DNA from: Myrica gale
Lineage: Eukaryota > Streptophyta > Magnoliopsida > Fagales > Myricaceae
Length of the DNA stretch: 64,000 nt
Reading direction: 5' to 3'
NCBI GenBank assembly: GCA_963930655.1
Contig: OZ005603.1
Location: forward strand, 19,987,001-20,051,000
In this document: positions 35,137-48,369 of the stretch, piece by piece
Layout: the number at the start of each line of letters is the position of its first letter
How positions within the stretch are numbered: position 1 is the first letter of the stretch
Position numbers and translations under genes: made by a program
The notes under the pieces: model-generated
Databases searched by the model: none
What the model saw: the letters and a program-made list of their open reading frames with translations, nothing else
Told to the model about the DNA's origin: nothing

Positions 35137-37450
35137 CACTGGTTGGAGGATGCGCGTAGATTATAGGAAGCTTAATTTAGCCACACAAAAAGACCACTTT
35201 CCTCTCCCATTTCTTGATCAAGTCTTAGAAAAGGTTGTTGGACATGCATTTTACTATTTCTTAGATGGATTCTCAGGATATTACCAGCTAGAAATAGCAC
35301 CAGAGGATCAAGAAAAGACTACATTCACTTGTCCTTTTGGTACTTTTGCTTTTTGGAGAATGTCATTTGGCTTGTGCAATGCACCATCAACATTTCAAAG
35401 ATGCATGCTCAGTGTTTTTAATGACATGATTGAGGACATCTTAGAAGTATTCATGGATGATTTTTCGGTATTTGGTGGTTCATTTGAAAGTTGTCTAACT
35501 AATTTGCAAGCTGTTTTGACCAGGTGTGAAGAGAAGCAATTATTACTCAATTGGGAGAAGTGTCAGTTCATGGTTAAACAAGGCATCGTGCTTGGCCATA
35601 TTGTCTCATTTAGAGGAATTGAAGTTGATAGAGCAAAAATTGAATTGATTTCTAAACTTCCTGCACCTAAAGCTGTGAAAGACATTAGGTCTTTTTTAGG
35701 TCATGCTGGTTTTTATAGGAGGTTTATTAAAATTTTTAGCCCTATCTCTAAGCCTTTGTGTCATTTATTAATGCATGATGTTAGCTTTGAATGGACACCT
35801 GAGTGTCAAGAAGCATTTGAACAATTCAAAACCATGCTAACAACCACTCCGATTATTCAACCTCCTGATTGGGCACTTGCATTTGAGATTATGTGCGATG
35901 CTAGTGATTTTACTCTAGGGAATGTTCTTGGACAACAGAGGGATAAACTTCCTTATGTCATTCACTATGCAAGCAAAACTTTGAATTCAACTCAAAGAAT
36001 TATTCTACTATAGAGAAAGAATTGCTTGCCGTAGTATTTGCATTAGAAAAATTTCGTGCTTACATTCTTTGATCCCCTATTATAATATTCACTGATCATG
36101 CAGCTCTGAAATATTTGCTAGCAAAGAAGGATGCGAAACCTAGGCTGATCAGATGGATTCTCCTCCTCCAAGACTTCAACATCATAATTATAGACAAAAA
36201 AAGAGTCGAAAATGTAGTTGCTGATCACTTGTCTAGGATCACTTTTGAAGAAACTGAGCAATCCTCTCCTATCTCTGGTTCTTTCCCCGAAGCGCAGTTA
36301 TTATTAGTTGCTAATGTGCCATGGTATGCTGACATAGTTAATTTCTTAGTGACAGGTAGGACCTCATCCCATTGGAGTGCCCAAGAAATGCGAAGATTCA
36401 AGCATGAGGTTAAATCCTTCTTCTATGATGATCCTTCCTTGTTCAAATATTGCTATGATCAGATCATTAGGAAGTGTGTGCCAAATGATGAAATTCATGC
36501 TATTCTTTCTAGTTGTCATAATGGGCTTGTGGTGGACATTTTTCTGCACATAAAACGGTTGCCAAAATTTTACAAAGTGGTTTTTATTGACCTCAAATGT
36601 TTAAAGATGCATATAGTTTCTGCAAGACTTGTGAGTCATTTCAGAAATTAGGGACAGTTACTAAGAATAATATGATGCCTTTGCAACCTGTTTTAGTGCT
36701 TGAAATCTTTGACTGTTGGGGAATAGATTTTATGGAACCTTTCCTATCATCCTTTGGTTATTTGTATATCTTAGTTGCTATTGATTATGTGTCTAAGTGG
36801 ATTAAAGTCATCCCATGTAAAACAAATGACCACAAGGTAGTGCTTAAATTCTTAAAAGAAAACATTTTTGCTAGATTTGACATGCCTAGGGCTATCATTA
36901 GTGATAATGGGACACATTTTTGCAACAATCCTTTTGTTGCCCTTATGAAGAAATATGGTATTCACCATAAAGTCTCAACCCCATACCACCCTCAAACAAA
37001 TGGTCAAGCTGAACTAGCTAATAGGGAGATTAAGCACATTTTGGAGAAAACTGTCAATCCTAATAGGAAAGATTGGTCTTTAAGGCTGACTGATACACTT
37101 TGGGCTTATAGGACAACTTTTAAAATCTCCCTTAATATGTCTCCTTACCGTTTGGTTTATGGCAAAGCATGTCACCTTCCCATTGAACTTGAACATAAAG
37201 CATATTGGGCCATCAAACAATTTAATTTTACTGCTAATGATGTCAGTTCTTTGAGAAAACTGCAGATTTCAGAGTTGGATGAGTTGAGGAGAGATGCCTA
37301 TGACAACTGCAAAATGTCTAAGGAGCGGATGAAGATTTTCCATGACAAGCACATCCTAAGGAAAACATTTGAACCTCACCAGCAAGTTTTGCTATACAAC
37401 TCTCGTCTCCATCTATTTCCTGGGAAACTAAGATCGAGGTAGAGTAGACC
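35137..37450 (+). pseudogene. Athila-type reverse transcriptase, RNase H and integrase (fossil)
   Basis: RT motifs: VDYRKLNLATQKDHFPLPFL, FGLCNAPSTFQRCM and EVFMDDFSVFG. RNase H: FEIMCDASDFTLGNVLGQ. Integrase core: [30 protein letters not shown] and [14 protein letters not shown]. Broken. Confidence 0.85.
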
Positions 37451-37864
37451 TTATGTTGTTAAGGCTGTCTTTCCTCATGGCGCTGTGGAGATTATTAATA
37501 CTCAGAATGGCAACATTATTAAAGTTAATGGGCAGCGCCTCAAGCCTTTCTCGACCAACTTCTCTCCCGAGGACACCTACATTCCTCTAGTAGAGCCCAA
37601 GTACCCTCTTGCCACTTAGTTTTACTTTTATCTTGGTTTTCCTTTTTGTTTTAGTTCCATGTCATTTCCTGTTTCCCTTTTTTAATTTCTGTTCTGCAGG
37701 TTTGTACTTTTTCTTTAATAGTTTACTTGTGTTTTTCTAGTTCTTTCCAAGCCCTCTCAGGTAATATTTTCTACCCCCTTTCTTGCTTTCCTCCGTTTGT
37801 ATATGCATATTCCTTTACTTACTCTAAACATTGAGGGCAATGTTCATTTTAAGTTGGGGGTGGG

Positions 37865-38605
37865 TGATGGAGCTCAAGGTGCCGTTTCAAAGGAACCCGT
37901 TCAAGTACCAAGTGGGCCGGTTACAAGGGCACGAGCAAGGAAGTTCAAGGATGCACTCAACGGGCTAATTCAAAAGGCTTGGGATCAAGCAAAGGCGTGG
38001 AAGCCCATTGAGCATGACCCACGGATTGTCAATGTGATTCAAGTTCTAGAAGAGTCCGAGTAGGGTTTCATTTGACTTGGCAAGAAAGTCTTCTAGAAGA
38101 TACTCCTAATTAGGGTTCAGATTGCATGATTGTTGGCAGCAATTAGCCGCACCTTTCTTTCCTTATAGGTGCTGATTTCGAGTTGATTTTAGGTGCTAAA
38201 TTTGTTTCCTTTTTGGTTTAGGTGCCTAGTGTTATTTCCTTAGTAATCGAGTTTATTTAGGTGTCATTTAAGTTACCTGATTTGCTAGGGTTAGCCTCCC
38301 CTTTATTGCCATATTTGTGAGTGTCTCTTTTAGGGTTTTCGTGTCTTATATGGCCTATATATAGAGGCCTAAGTTGTATTTCGAATTCATTCAATATACA
38401 CGGCTTTTGTGAGGTTTTAATTCTCTTTGGTTTTTTGAAGAACTTCTCGAACTTATCGGGATTTCCCGCGGCGTTCAACTCGACTTATCAAACGGATTTC
38501 CATCTCGTTTGTGGCATCTTCACCATACCGAGGTTCTTGCTTTCCTAAGCAACGGGTCGAGGTTCCATTCGAATCCATCGTTACGGGATAACGGGGTTCA
38601 CATCA
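37865..38605 (+). mobile_element. Small solo LTR in the Athila 3' noncoding region
   Basis: 741 bp, TGATGGAGCTCAAGG...GGTTCACATCA, flanked by GTGGG (37860-37864) and GTGAG (38606-38610), a 5-bp duplication with one change. It contains a short frame with GPVTRARARKFKDALNGLIQ, a peptide common in plant Gypsy elements, and the string TATATGGCCTATATATA near 38346, a likely promoter box. The boundaries rest on TG/CA ends and the near-duplication. Confidence 0.65.
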
Positions 38606-38924
38606 GTGAGAGTATTCTTAAAGTTTCTGTAGTCAAAATTTTGAGCTTGGGATCAGAAAGTTGAGATTATGAGCTATATCACATTCATATGGGTGAAATT
38701 GAAATTTAGCAAATAAGCTTGTTAGTTTTTTTGTAGCTCATGATTAGGTAATGTGTTTTCATGTTGTTGATTGCTGGTTTGGCCCAGACACATTCAGTCC
38801 ATTTGTGAAATCTTATGAGAATTCGATCAGCAAGGACCAGCCATTCAGTAAGCAGAAATTCTAATGAACCATGGCTTAGAGCTTGAGAAAAAAAAAGAAA
38901 AAGGAAGAGAATAAAAATTCACCC

Positions 38925-39195
38925 TTGAGGTAGACTAGTGGTAAGGGCAAACTTGTGAAAGTGTGGGTATGCACACATTCATAGGTTTGATTCCTTCTGA
39001 AAAATCGAGAGTGGGGTTACCTAGTGGTAGACAAACTTTTGAAAGTGTGGGTAGGCGCACATTCATAGGATTGATTCTCCCAAAAAAGCCAAGAGTTTCG
39101 AAAAAAATGGGTTTATCTAGTGGAAGACAAACTTGTGAAAGTGTGGGTAGGTGAACATTCATAGGTTTGATTCTCCCTAGGAATCAGAGAAAAAA
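38925..39195 (+). mobile_element. Three-unit tRNA-derived SINE-like block
   Basis: Three tandem units of roughly 80-95 bp, each with CTAGTGGTA/GAAGAC (A-box-like), GTGAAAGTGTGGGTA, CACATTCATAGG and GGTTTGATTC (B-box-like, one change from GGTTCGATTC), and each ending A-rich. Spacing between the boxes is close to that of a tRNA. It sits in the Athila 3' noncoding region and may be a trimeric SINE. Confidence 0.55.
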
Positions 39196-39511
39196 AAGAC
39201 TGTTTGTGCTGGTATTGCTTTGAGGAGTCTTGAAGATCAACAAGTGTAAATTGATCACACAATTATAGCACTCTATAATCAACAAAATGATACATGTCTT
39301 CTTTGATTGAGTTTCTAGAAAACTTAACAAGTTTCTCTGGTGAATTTTGGGAAAGTCCAAGTGAATTTGGATGCTTATAATCTTCAGTTGCTTTGATGCC
39401 TTGCATAGGATTTTGAGACTGGAAATTTTGATGAAAAGCTTCAAGTGACAGAATCTTTGTTTCTAAGTCACTTATTTTGCTAGGGACTAACAAAAAGTCA
39501 GTTGGGGAGTG

Positions 39512-40016
39512 TGATAATTAAACATTTTTGTCACTTTTATTACTCTTAACATAGTGGGTTAAGTGAGTGTTAGTTGTTAAAGGAAGGGAATTACTTTGAA
39601 AAAATGTTTAAGTGTTTTTAGCATATGAAATGTCACTTTTACCCCTAATGGGCTTTCGCTACCTTAATCACAGATGAAATCCACCGGAGCCCAACCTCCA
39701 CAAGTTTAAACTATTTTTGGTGTTCCTCAACTCAACAAGTTTATTCCATGTCTCGCTCGAGCGATTGTCGAGCGGTGGTCGAACGTGCTGAATCTGTATA
39801 AAATTTTCTAAGGGCGCTCGAGCACTGGTCGCGCGCTGGTCGAGCGTGACGAGTTTGTATGAAATTTTATAAGGGTGTTCGAGCATTGATCGCGCGCTGG
39901 TCGAGCGTGATGAGTCTTTATGAAATTTTCCAAGGACGCTCGAGCGTATGTCGAACACTGTGTTAGATCCAGCACAGCCCATTCCAGCCCAATTTCCACT
40001 TGGTTCCAGCTGATGT
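39512..40016 (+). repeat. 3' LTR of the Athila-type element, left part
   Basis: Starts TGATAATTAAACA after the purine tract GTTGGGGAG. It carries one more 62-bp GCTCGAGC-rich unit than the 5' LTR (array about 39751-39965). The LTR resumes at 48370 after the Tekay insertion. Confidence 0.88.
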
Positions 40017-41755
40017 TGTAACGTCCCGACCCAAAAGTTCAAACGGACAGAGTTTCGTCTGAAAATGAGACTTCCCACCCTGTTTACAAGCAAATTCTTC
40101 CCAACCAAGAATTCAAAACTCTATTCCATCACTTAATAATCAAAACCAAACTCACAAACCATCCATAATATGTAAAAGTATGAAATCCAAAAGTCGAGTC
40201 AGAGCACTTCTCCCAAAACTATCAATCTCACAATTAATAAGGGATCCAATTAAACAGTTTTCCCCCAATGTAATAAAATTAATAAAGTCTCCAAATTGAT
40301 GCATTTACTACCGAAATCTCCAAAGAACTCTTTATTCAATGACCCTGCAACTCGCAACCTTCTCAAGCTATTACTCGAAATCTCCTACTACTCGTTGTCA
40401 CCAACCGCTAAATCTGTAAAATAAGAAGTAAGTAGTGAGCTACAACTAGCTCAGTAAGTAGCAATCAATGGGAATAAGGAGAAATGACCGTTTATAAGCA
40501 TAACCGAGACCAAGAAAAAAAAACGGTGAGCAATAATAACTGAAAACATAACTTGTAACAAAATATCTCAGGCCAAGCAACGTGGTGAAATTAGCAATGG
40601 TCACACAGACCCCAATGGTCATGAAGACCTCAATGGTCACGAAGACCTCAATGGTCACACAAACCCCAATGGTCACAAAGACCGCCATGGTCACAAAGAC
40701 CGCAACGGTCACAAAGACCGCAACAGTCACATGCATAAGGAAAATTTTATAGTATGCTCACAACCACGAATTTTTCAAGTAAACAAATCCAACATTTCCA
40801 TTATCAAAGGATTTCGTTGCTCACAATAAAGCGTTTCCAAAACATCTTCGTTTTGTAAAATAATTTAACTGTAGTACACTAATTCTTAACAATCTAAGAA
40901 TTTTATAAAAAAAATTGCATTGAAGGACTACTTACCTCAACCGCTTAGCCAAAACTTAAGATTTCTAAAGGATGGTTGAATAGTCAATCAAAACCTAAAA
41001 CCAATTTTAAACGTCAGTTGGCTTTTCATCTCAAACAACACATCTCCAATATAATCCCAATAATAAAATTCCAGCAACGAAAACTAAGATCGAATGGACA
41101 AACCTTCTATTATTTGAACTCCATTAACTCTAAAAGAACATGTTATTCCTACCATCCACCAAAACTCTCCAAATCCACCTCTAATCACCCTACAGCAACC
41201 GAACAATAATCTGAAAATAATCTAGAACTATCAAATTGAAAACTTCATCAAAGATAGAGATTTGAAGAAGACTCACTCAAATGCGTTGACGAAAACGCAG
41301 AAGAATCGCCTAGCCCTTGAAGGTTGGCTCTCCAATGCTATCTATAAAACGACATAACCCAAAATTAATCTAAAGAAATTCGTACCCAAACCAAGATTGC
41401 ATCAAATCTACCTCCAAAAATTACCTAACCCCTGCGAATTGTGTCTGCAAAGGCTAGAGAGAGAGAGCTTCGAAAAAGAGGGGTAGAGAAAGAGAGAGCA
41501 CGACCTAAGCGGCGTTTCTCCAAAATAAAAGCAATAATACATCTTAAAGCTCGACTAGGGTTTGCTAGATTTGAAAAGAACGAGATTTTAGGCTAAGAAT
41601 GGGTGAAGATATTGAGATCTGGAAGGAAAAAGTGAAGCTGTGGAGGCGGTGACCACAATTTGCTGAAAATGGGTCTTCTGCGTGAAATGGAAGATGGCTT
41701 GCGTAACTTACACAAAACGCACAGCTTTGCTTTTTTTTTTTTTTGAAATATTACA
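40017..41755 (-). repeat. 3' LTR of the Tekay-type element
   Basis: 1,739 bp. It includes an array of about eight 18-bp units (AATGGTCACGAAGACCTC and variants) at 40598-40735. Confidence 0.9.
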
Positions 41756-44700
41756 CTCTCCCCCCCTTAACAAAATTTCGTCCCCGAAATTGACTTACCG
41801 AAATCAATGAATAATTCTGGATGTTTAGTCCGCATCTCATCTTCTTGTTCCCATGTTGCCTCTGCAGTAGTTTGATTCTGGATGTTTTGTCTTTGTCCAC
41901 AACACTTGTTCTTTACGATCTACAATTTGGACTGGAACCTCCTCATAAGACAAGTCTTCCTTAATTTGTAACGGTTGATAGTCTAGAATATGGGATGGGT
42001 CAGAGATATATTTCCTTAATGTAGAAATGTGGAATACGGCATGAATCCTTCCTAAAGCGGGCGGTAATGCAAGACGATAGGCAACCGAACCAATCTTCTC
42101 CAGAATCTCAAATGGCCCCACATAACGAGGACTTAATTTTCCTTTCTTTCCAAAACGCATGACTCCCTTAATTGGCGCGACTCGCAAAAATACCTTGTCT
42201 CCCTCTTCGAATTCCAATTCCTTTCTCCGTCTATCTGCATAACTTTTCTGCCTACTCTGAGCTGTTCGTAATCTTTTTCGGATTAACCTGACCTTCTCAC
42301 ACGTCTTCTCTATGATCTCCGGACCAAGAATCTTTCTTTCACCCACTTCATCCCAACAAACTGGAGATCTACATCTCCTCCCATACAAAGCTTCATAGGG
42401 AGCCATCCCAATACTCAAATGATAACTGTTGTTGTAAGCAAATTCGGCTAATGACAAAGCATCGGCCCAACTACCTTTAAAATCTATTACATAAGCTCTC
42501 AGCATATCTTCTAGAGTTTGAATAGTCCTCTCTGATTGTCCATCTGTTTGTGGGTGAAAAGTTGTACTAAATTTTAACTGTGTACCAAAAGCCTTTTGCA
42601 GCCTTTTCCAGAACTCAGATGTAAATCATGGGTCCCGATCCGATACAATCGTCACCGGTATTCCATGTAACCTCACAATCTCTCCAACGTAAAGTTGCGC
42701 CAATTTATCCAAAGTATAGGTCTTCCGAATAGGGAGGAAGTGCGCCGACTTTGTTAATCGATCCACCACCACCCATATTGTATCATGACCCTTAGGCGAC
42801 CTCGGTAATCCTGAAACAAAATCCATACAAATATTTTCCCATTTCCATTCAGGAATCGGGAGTGGTTGTAATAATCCTGAAGGACGTTGATGTTCAATCT
42901 TCACTTGTTGGCAAGTAAGACATTGCCCTACAAATATGGCTACCTCCCGTTTCATATTATTCCACCAAAAATTTCCGCGAAGATCTCGATACATTTTAGT
43001 ACTCCCCGGATGTACTGTAAAACGGGAACGATGCGCCTCCTCAAGGATTTCTCTCTTTATCTGTGGATCATTTGGCACGCAAAGTCTGTTTTTGAACTTC
43101 AATATACCATCATCTGTCAAATTGAATTCAGATTTCAGCCCATTACGCAACTTGTCCATCAGTCTTGCCAAATCTTGATCCTTGTCCTGATTATTCTTTA
43201 TCCTATCGACCAACGTCGGCTGCACCTTTAAATTTGCCAAATAAGACGAGGAACCTCCCATCAATACCTCTATGTCATATTTCTCCAAATCCAACAAAAT
43301 ATGCTTTTGAGTAGTCACCATAGCAGCTGTCCAACCGGAATGCTTTCTACTAAGTGCATCCGCCACTACATTTGCCTTACCAGGGTGATAATGAATTGAA
43401 CAATCATAATCTTTAATCATTTCCAACCATCTCCGTTGCCTCAAATTTAATTCCTTCTGAGTAAACAAGTACTTCAAACTCTTATGGTCTGTGTATATTT
43501 CACACTTCACTCCATACAAATAGTGTCGCCAAATCTTCAAGGCAAAAACTACTGCTGTCAGTTCTAAATCATGAGTAGGGTAATTCTGTTCATAATCCTT
43601 CAACTGGCGAGAGGCATAAGCAATCACTTTACCTTGTTGCATCAAAACACAACCCAGACCTTTTCGAGAGGCATCACTATATATAACGTAACCTTCTGAA
43701 CCTGAAGGTATAGTCAATACTGGAGCAGAAGCTAACCTCTGTTTTAACTCTTGGAAACTCTTCTCGCATTCTTCTGTCCATTCGAACTTTGCATTCTTTC
43801 TCGTTAATCGTGTCAGTGGCACAGCCATACAGGAAAACCCTTCTACGAATCTTCTGTAATACCCAGCCAAACCCAAGAAACTCCTAACTTCACTCACATT
43901 GGTTGGTCTTGGCCAACCAGTTATAGCCTCAACTTTACTAGGATCAACTGTAATCCCCTCTTTAGACATTACATGTCCAAGAAACACAATTTTATCAAGC
44001 CAAAATTTACACTTCTTCAATTTGGCATATAGTTGTTTCTCCTTCAATGTCTGCAATATCATCCTCAAATGCCCTTCATGTTCTCACGACTTTTTGAGTA
44101 AATCAGGATATCATCTATAAACACTATCACAAATTTATCCAAATATTCTCGGAATACTCGATTCATTAAGTCCATAAAAGCAGCTGGTGCATTCGTCAAT
44201 CCAAAAGGCATGACCAGAAATTCGTAGTGCCCGTATCTAGTTCTAAAAGCTGTCTTTGCTACATCCTCATTCTTAACCTTTAGCTGGTGATATCCCGATC
44301 GAAGATCAATCTTAGAGAATACTTGCGCTCCCTGTAATTGATCAAAGAGATCATCAATCCGCGGCAGAGGGTACTTATTCTTTACCGTAACTCGATTTAA
44401 CTTTCGATAATCAATACACAGTCTCATGCTACCATCCTTCTTCTTAACGAACAAAACAGGAGCACCCCAAGGGGACACACTTGGACGGATGAATCCTTTG
44501 TCCAATAATTCTTGCAACTGATCTTTCAACTCTTTTAGTTCTACCGGTGCCATTCTATATGATGCCTTAGATATCGGAGCAGTACCAGGGACAAGGTCAA
44601 TGAAGAATTCGGTTTCTCGTTTCGGGGGTAAGCCCGACAGATCTTCGGGAAATACCTTTGGAAATTCTCTCACTACTGGGATAAACTCCAACTGTGACTC

Positions 44701-46623
44701 TTCCTCTTTAGTACCAACCACACTGGCCAAATACCCCTGACACCCTCTATGAAGCAGTTGATTGGCTTTTAATGCTGAAATTATACGCATCGGTTTGAGA
44801 CTCGACCCTTTAAAACGGAACCCCACGCCATCTAAAGGAGTGAAAACTACCTCTTTCTCAAAACAACATATGCTAGCATGATAAGCAGACAACCAATCCA
44901 TTCCCAGGATGACATCAAAATCGTACATATCAAGCAATATTAAATCTGCTAATAATTTTCTATTCTCAATGCAAATTTCACATGACTTAAGCACAAGACT
45001 CGCAATCAAAGCATCACCCATTGAAGTAGAAATAGACAACTGATAATCAAGCTGCTCAGGTTCTCTATCAGAATTTTTGGCAAACATTTGAGAGACGAAG
45101 GAATGAGTCGATCCCGTGTCAAACAACACTCTAGCATACATAGAAAAAATCGGAAGCATACCTGTCACCACCTCATCTGCGGCCTGGTCATCCTGAGTTG
45201 ATAATGCATACACCCTTCCCTGAACTCTTTTTGCAGAATTATTAGCCTGAGATGATGACGGATTCATATTCTTATTCATAGGACACTCACGTGCAAAGTG
45301 ACCGGGCTACTTGCAAGCATAACACAACTGAACTCCGAGGCAGGGATGTCCAAAATGATGCTTTCCGCAACGGGGATAAGGCCTCCCATTTCCCTGCTGC
45401 GTACTATGTGTTCTGAAATTACCGTTATGGGAAGAATCCTTCTTATTGTTGGAATTGTGCTCCCTGCCTTGCTCATCCTTTGCCTCAAACTTCCTCTTCT
45501 TAGCTTCCTTGAAGACATCTCGACGTCTGAAATCCTCCTCTAAAGCCATACCTCTCCTCACAGTTTCGGTGTAACTATCAACTCCAGAAGCCAAAATGAA
45601 GTGACGGATTCTGTCATTAAGACCCCTTTGAAACTTTCTAACCCTTTTTCCTTCGTCAGGAATTAGATGAGGAGCAAAACGAGATAATTCCACAAATTTT
45701 GCAGCATACTGCTCTATGCTCATAGCCCCTTGAACCAATTCTGCAAATTCCCTTTCACGACGATCCTTGATTATCTCCGGATAGTAAGTCTCATTGAACA
45801 CCTTCTTGAATCTGGCCAAAGTAATAGGAGCATCTTCACCAAGTTCTTCTTTTAACAGTAGCTCAGTGCCATCCCACCATCTCTCAGCAGCATCCTCTAA
45901 AGCAAAAGTTGCGTACTTCATCTTCTGCGAATCTGTGCAGTTAAGAACTTTGAGCAGTTTCTCCATCTTGGTTAACCACCTTTTTGCAACATTTGGGTCA
46001 GGTTCTCCCGTAAAGACAGGGGGATTATGTTTCTTAAACTCTCCGAACGAACAACCTTCGCGTGCAGCCCCATTTCCTCCTGTGGCCTGAGCAAGTTTAA
46101 TAATGATTCGATTTGCCACTGCATCCACATCGTCCTCATTAGGAGTAACAGACCTTTCGTTGGTAGTAGATTTTTCATTATGACTCGACCCTTATTCCTC
46201 GTGAACAGACGCAAAATTTCGTACTGAGTCTAAAATCTCTTGCACCGCCCTTCTTCTTGGTTTTGCAACTCTTGGCGGCATCTTCTTCCTCAATTCGTTT
46301 GCCTTTAGGAGGATTAGTGAATTAAGATAACAATCTCAAAATTTAAACGCAAAGAACAAATAATGTAACCACCCAATAAAAATAATATTATAGCAACTAA
46401 AACACAAAATTCAGGAATCATTTCTAAGGTCAAAACCTATCATAAATCAAGATCAAGTCTTAGCTCAAGTTTCAATAATTCTCGAATAAATCAACAGATT
46501 CAACTCTAACCCTTAAAAGGGAAAATACACCTATTCTCCTTCTCAACTTTAATCCTATGCTCTGATTTTCCTCAAAATCTTCCTAAGGGTCTACAGAAAC
46601 ATAAACCATCCTCTGATACCACC

Positions 46624-48364
46624 TGTAACGTCCCGACCCAAAAGTTCAAACGGACATAGTTTCGTCTGAAAATGAGACTTCCCACCCTGTTTACAAGCAA
46701 ATTCTTCCCAACAAAGAACTCAAAACTCTATTCCATCACTTCATAATCAAAACCAAACTCACAAACCATCCATAATATGTAAAAGTATGAAATCCAAAAG
46801 TCGAGTCAGAGCACTTCTCCCAAAACTATCAATCTCACAATTAATAAGGGATCCAATTAAACAGTTTTCCCCCAATGTAATAAAATTAATAAAGTCTCCA
46901 AATTGATGCATTTACTACCGAAATCTCCAAAGAACTCTTTATTCAATGACCCTGCAACTCGCAACCTTCTCAAGCTATTACTCGAAATATCCTACTACTC
47001 GTTGTCACCAACCGCTAAATCTGTAAAATAAGAAGTAAGTAGTGAGCTACAACTAGCTCAGTAAGTAGCAATCAATGGGAATAAGGAGAAATGACCGTTT
47101 ATAAGCATAACCGAGATCAAGAAAAAAAACGGTGAGCAATAATAACTGAAAACATAACTTGTAACAAAATATCTCAGGCCAAGCAACGTGGTGAAATTAG
47201 CAATGGTCACACAGACCCCAATGGTCACGAAGACCTCAATGGTCACGAAGACCTCAATGGTCACACAGACCCCAATGGTCACAAAGACCGCCATGGTCAC
47301 AAAGCCCTCAATGGTCACAAAGACCGCAACAGTGACATGCATAAGGAAAATTTTATAGTATGCTCACAACCACGAATTTCAAGTAAACAAATCCAACATT
47401 TCCATTATCAAAGGATTTCGTTGCTCACAATAAAGCGTTTCCAAAACATCTTCGTTTTGTAAAATAATTTAACTGTAGTACACTAATTCTTAACAATCTA
47501 AGAATTTTATAAAAAAAATTGCATTGAAGGACTACTTACCTCAACCGCTTAGCCAAAACTTAAGATTTCTCAAGGATGGTTGAACAGTCAATCAAAACCT
47601 AAAACCAATTTTAAACGTCAGTTGGCTTTTCATCTCAAACAACACATCTCCAATATAATCCCAATAATAAAATTCCAGCAACGAAAACTAAGATCGAATG
47701 GACAAACCTTCTATTATTTGAACTCCATTAACTCTAAAAGAACATGTTATTCCTACCATCCACCAAAACTCTCCAAATCCACCTCTAATCACCCTACAGC
47801 AACCCAACAATAATCTGAAAATAATCTAGAACTATCAAATTGAAAACTTCATCAAAGATGGAGATTTGAAGAAGACTCACTCAAATGCGTTGACGAAAAC
47901 GCAGAAGAATCGCCTAGCCCTTGAAGGTTGGCTCTCCAATGCTATCTATAAAACGACATAACCCGAAATTAATCCAAAGAAATTCGAACCCAAACCAAGA
48001 TTGCATCAAATCTACCTCCAAAAATTACCTAACCCCTGCGAATTGTGTCTGCAAAGGCTAGAGAGAGAGCTTCGAAAAAGAGGGGTAGAGAGAGAGAGCA
48101 CGACCTAAGCGGCGTTTCTCCAAAATAAAAGCAATAATACATCTTAAAGCTCGACTAGGGTTTGCTAGATTTGAAAAGAACGAGATTTTAGGCTAAGAAT
48201 GGGTGAAGAGATTGAGATCTGGAAGGAAAAAGTGAAGATGTGGAGGCGGTGACCACAATTTGCTGAAAATGGGTCTTCTGCGTGAAATGGAAGATGGCTT
48301 GCGTAACTTACACAAAACGCACAACTTTGCGTTTTTTCTTTTTTTCTTTTTTTGAAATATTACA
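46624..48364 (-). repeat. 5' LTR of the Tekay-type element
   Basis: 1,741 bp, close copy of 40017-41755, with its own version of the 18-bp array at about 47203-47336. Confidence 0.9.
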
Positions 48365-48369
48365 GATGT

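Larger units (their letters stand above)
40017..48364 (-). mobile_element. Tekay/Del-type Ty3/Gypsy chromovirus inside the Athila 3' LTR (broken)
   Basis: 8,348 bp with exact duplication GATGT (40012-40016 and 48365-48369). LTRs at 40017-41755 and 46624-48364; ends TGTAAT...GTTACA on the minus strand. Primer site TGGTATCAGAG (about 46610-46622) for initiator tRNA-Met; purine tract TTAAGGGGGGGAGAG beside the 3' LTR. Parts on the minus strand: gag (about 46130-45300, knuckle CYACK at its end), protease ([15 protein letters not shown], about 45120), reverse transcriptase (about 44600-44000; [13 protein letters not shown]), RNase H (about 43850-43350), integrase (about 43150-42100; [20 protein letters not shown]), then a chromodomain-like tail (LSYEEVPVQIVDRKEQVL). 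Order and tail fit a chromovirus. Broken, about four breaks. LTR divergence near 2% by eye suggests an age near one million years or less. Confidence 0.92.

Noticed and set aside
38925-39195. True tRNA genes
   Set aside because: Box-like motifs are present but no acceptor stem or cloverleaf could be formed; a SINE-like origin fits better.
40598-40735. CRISPR-like array
   Set aside because: Units are directly adjacent, with no unique spacers, and the DNA is a plant LTR.
40446-40736. Repeat peptide frame (MHVTVAVFVT type), also near 47058-47342
   Set aside because: Produced by the 18-bp LTR minisatellite, whose unit length is a multiple of three.
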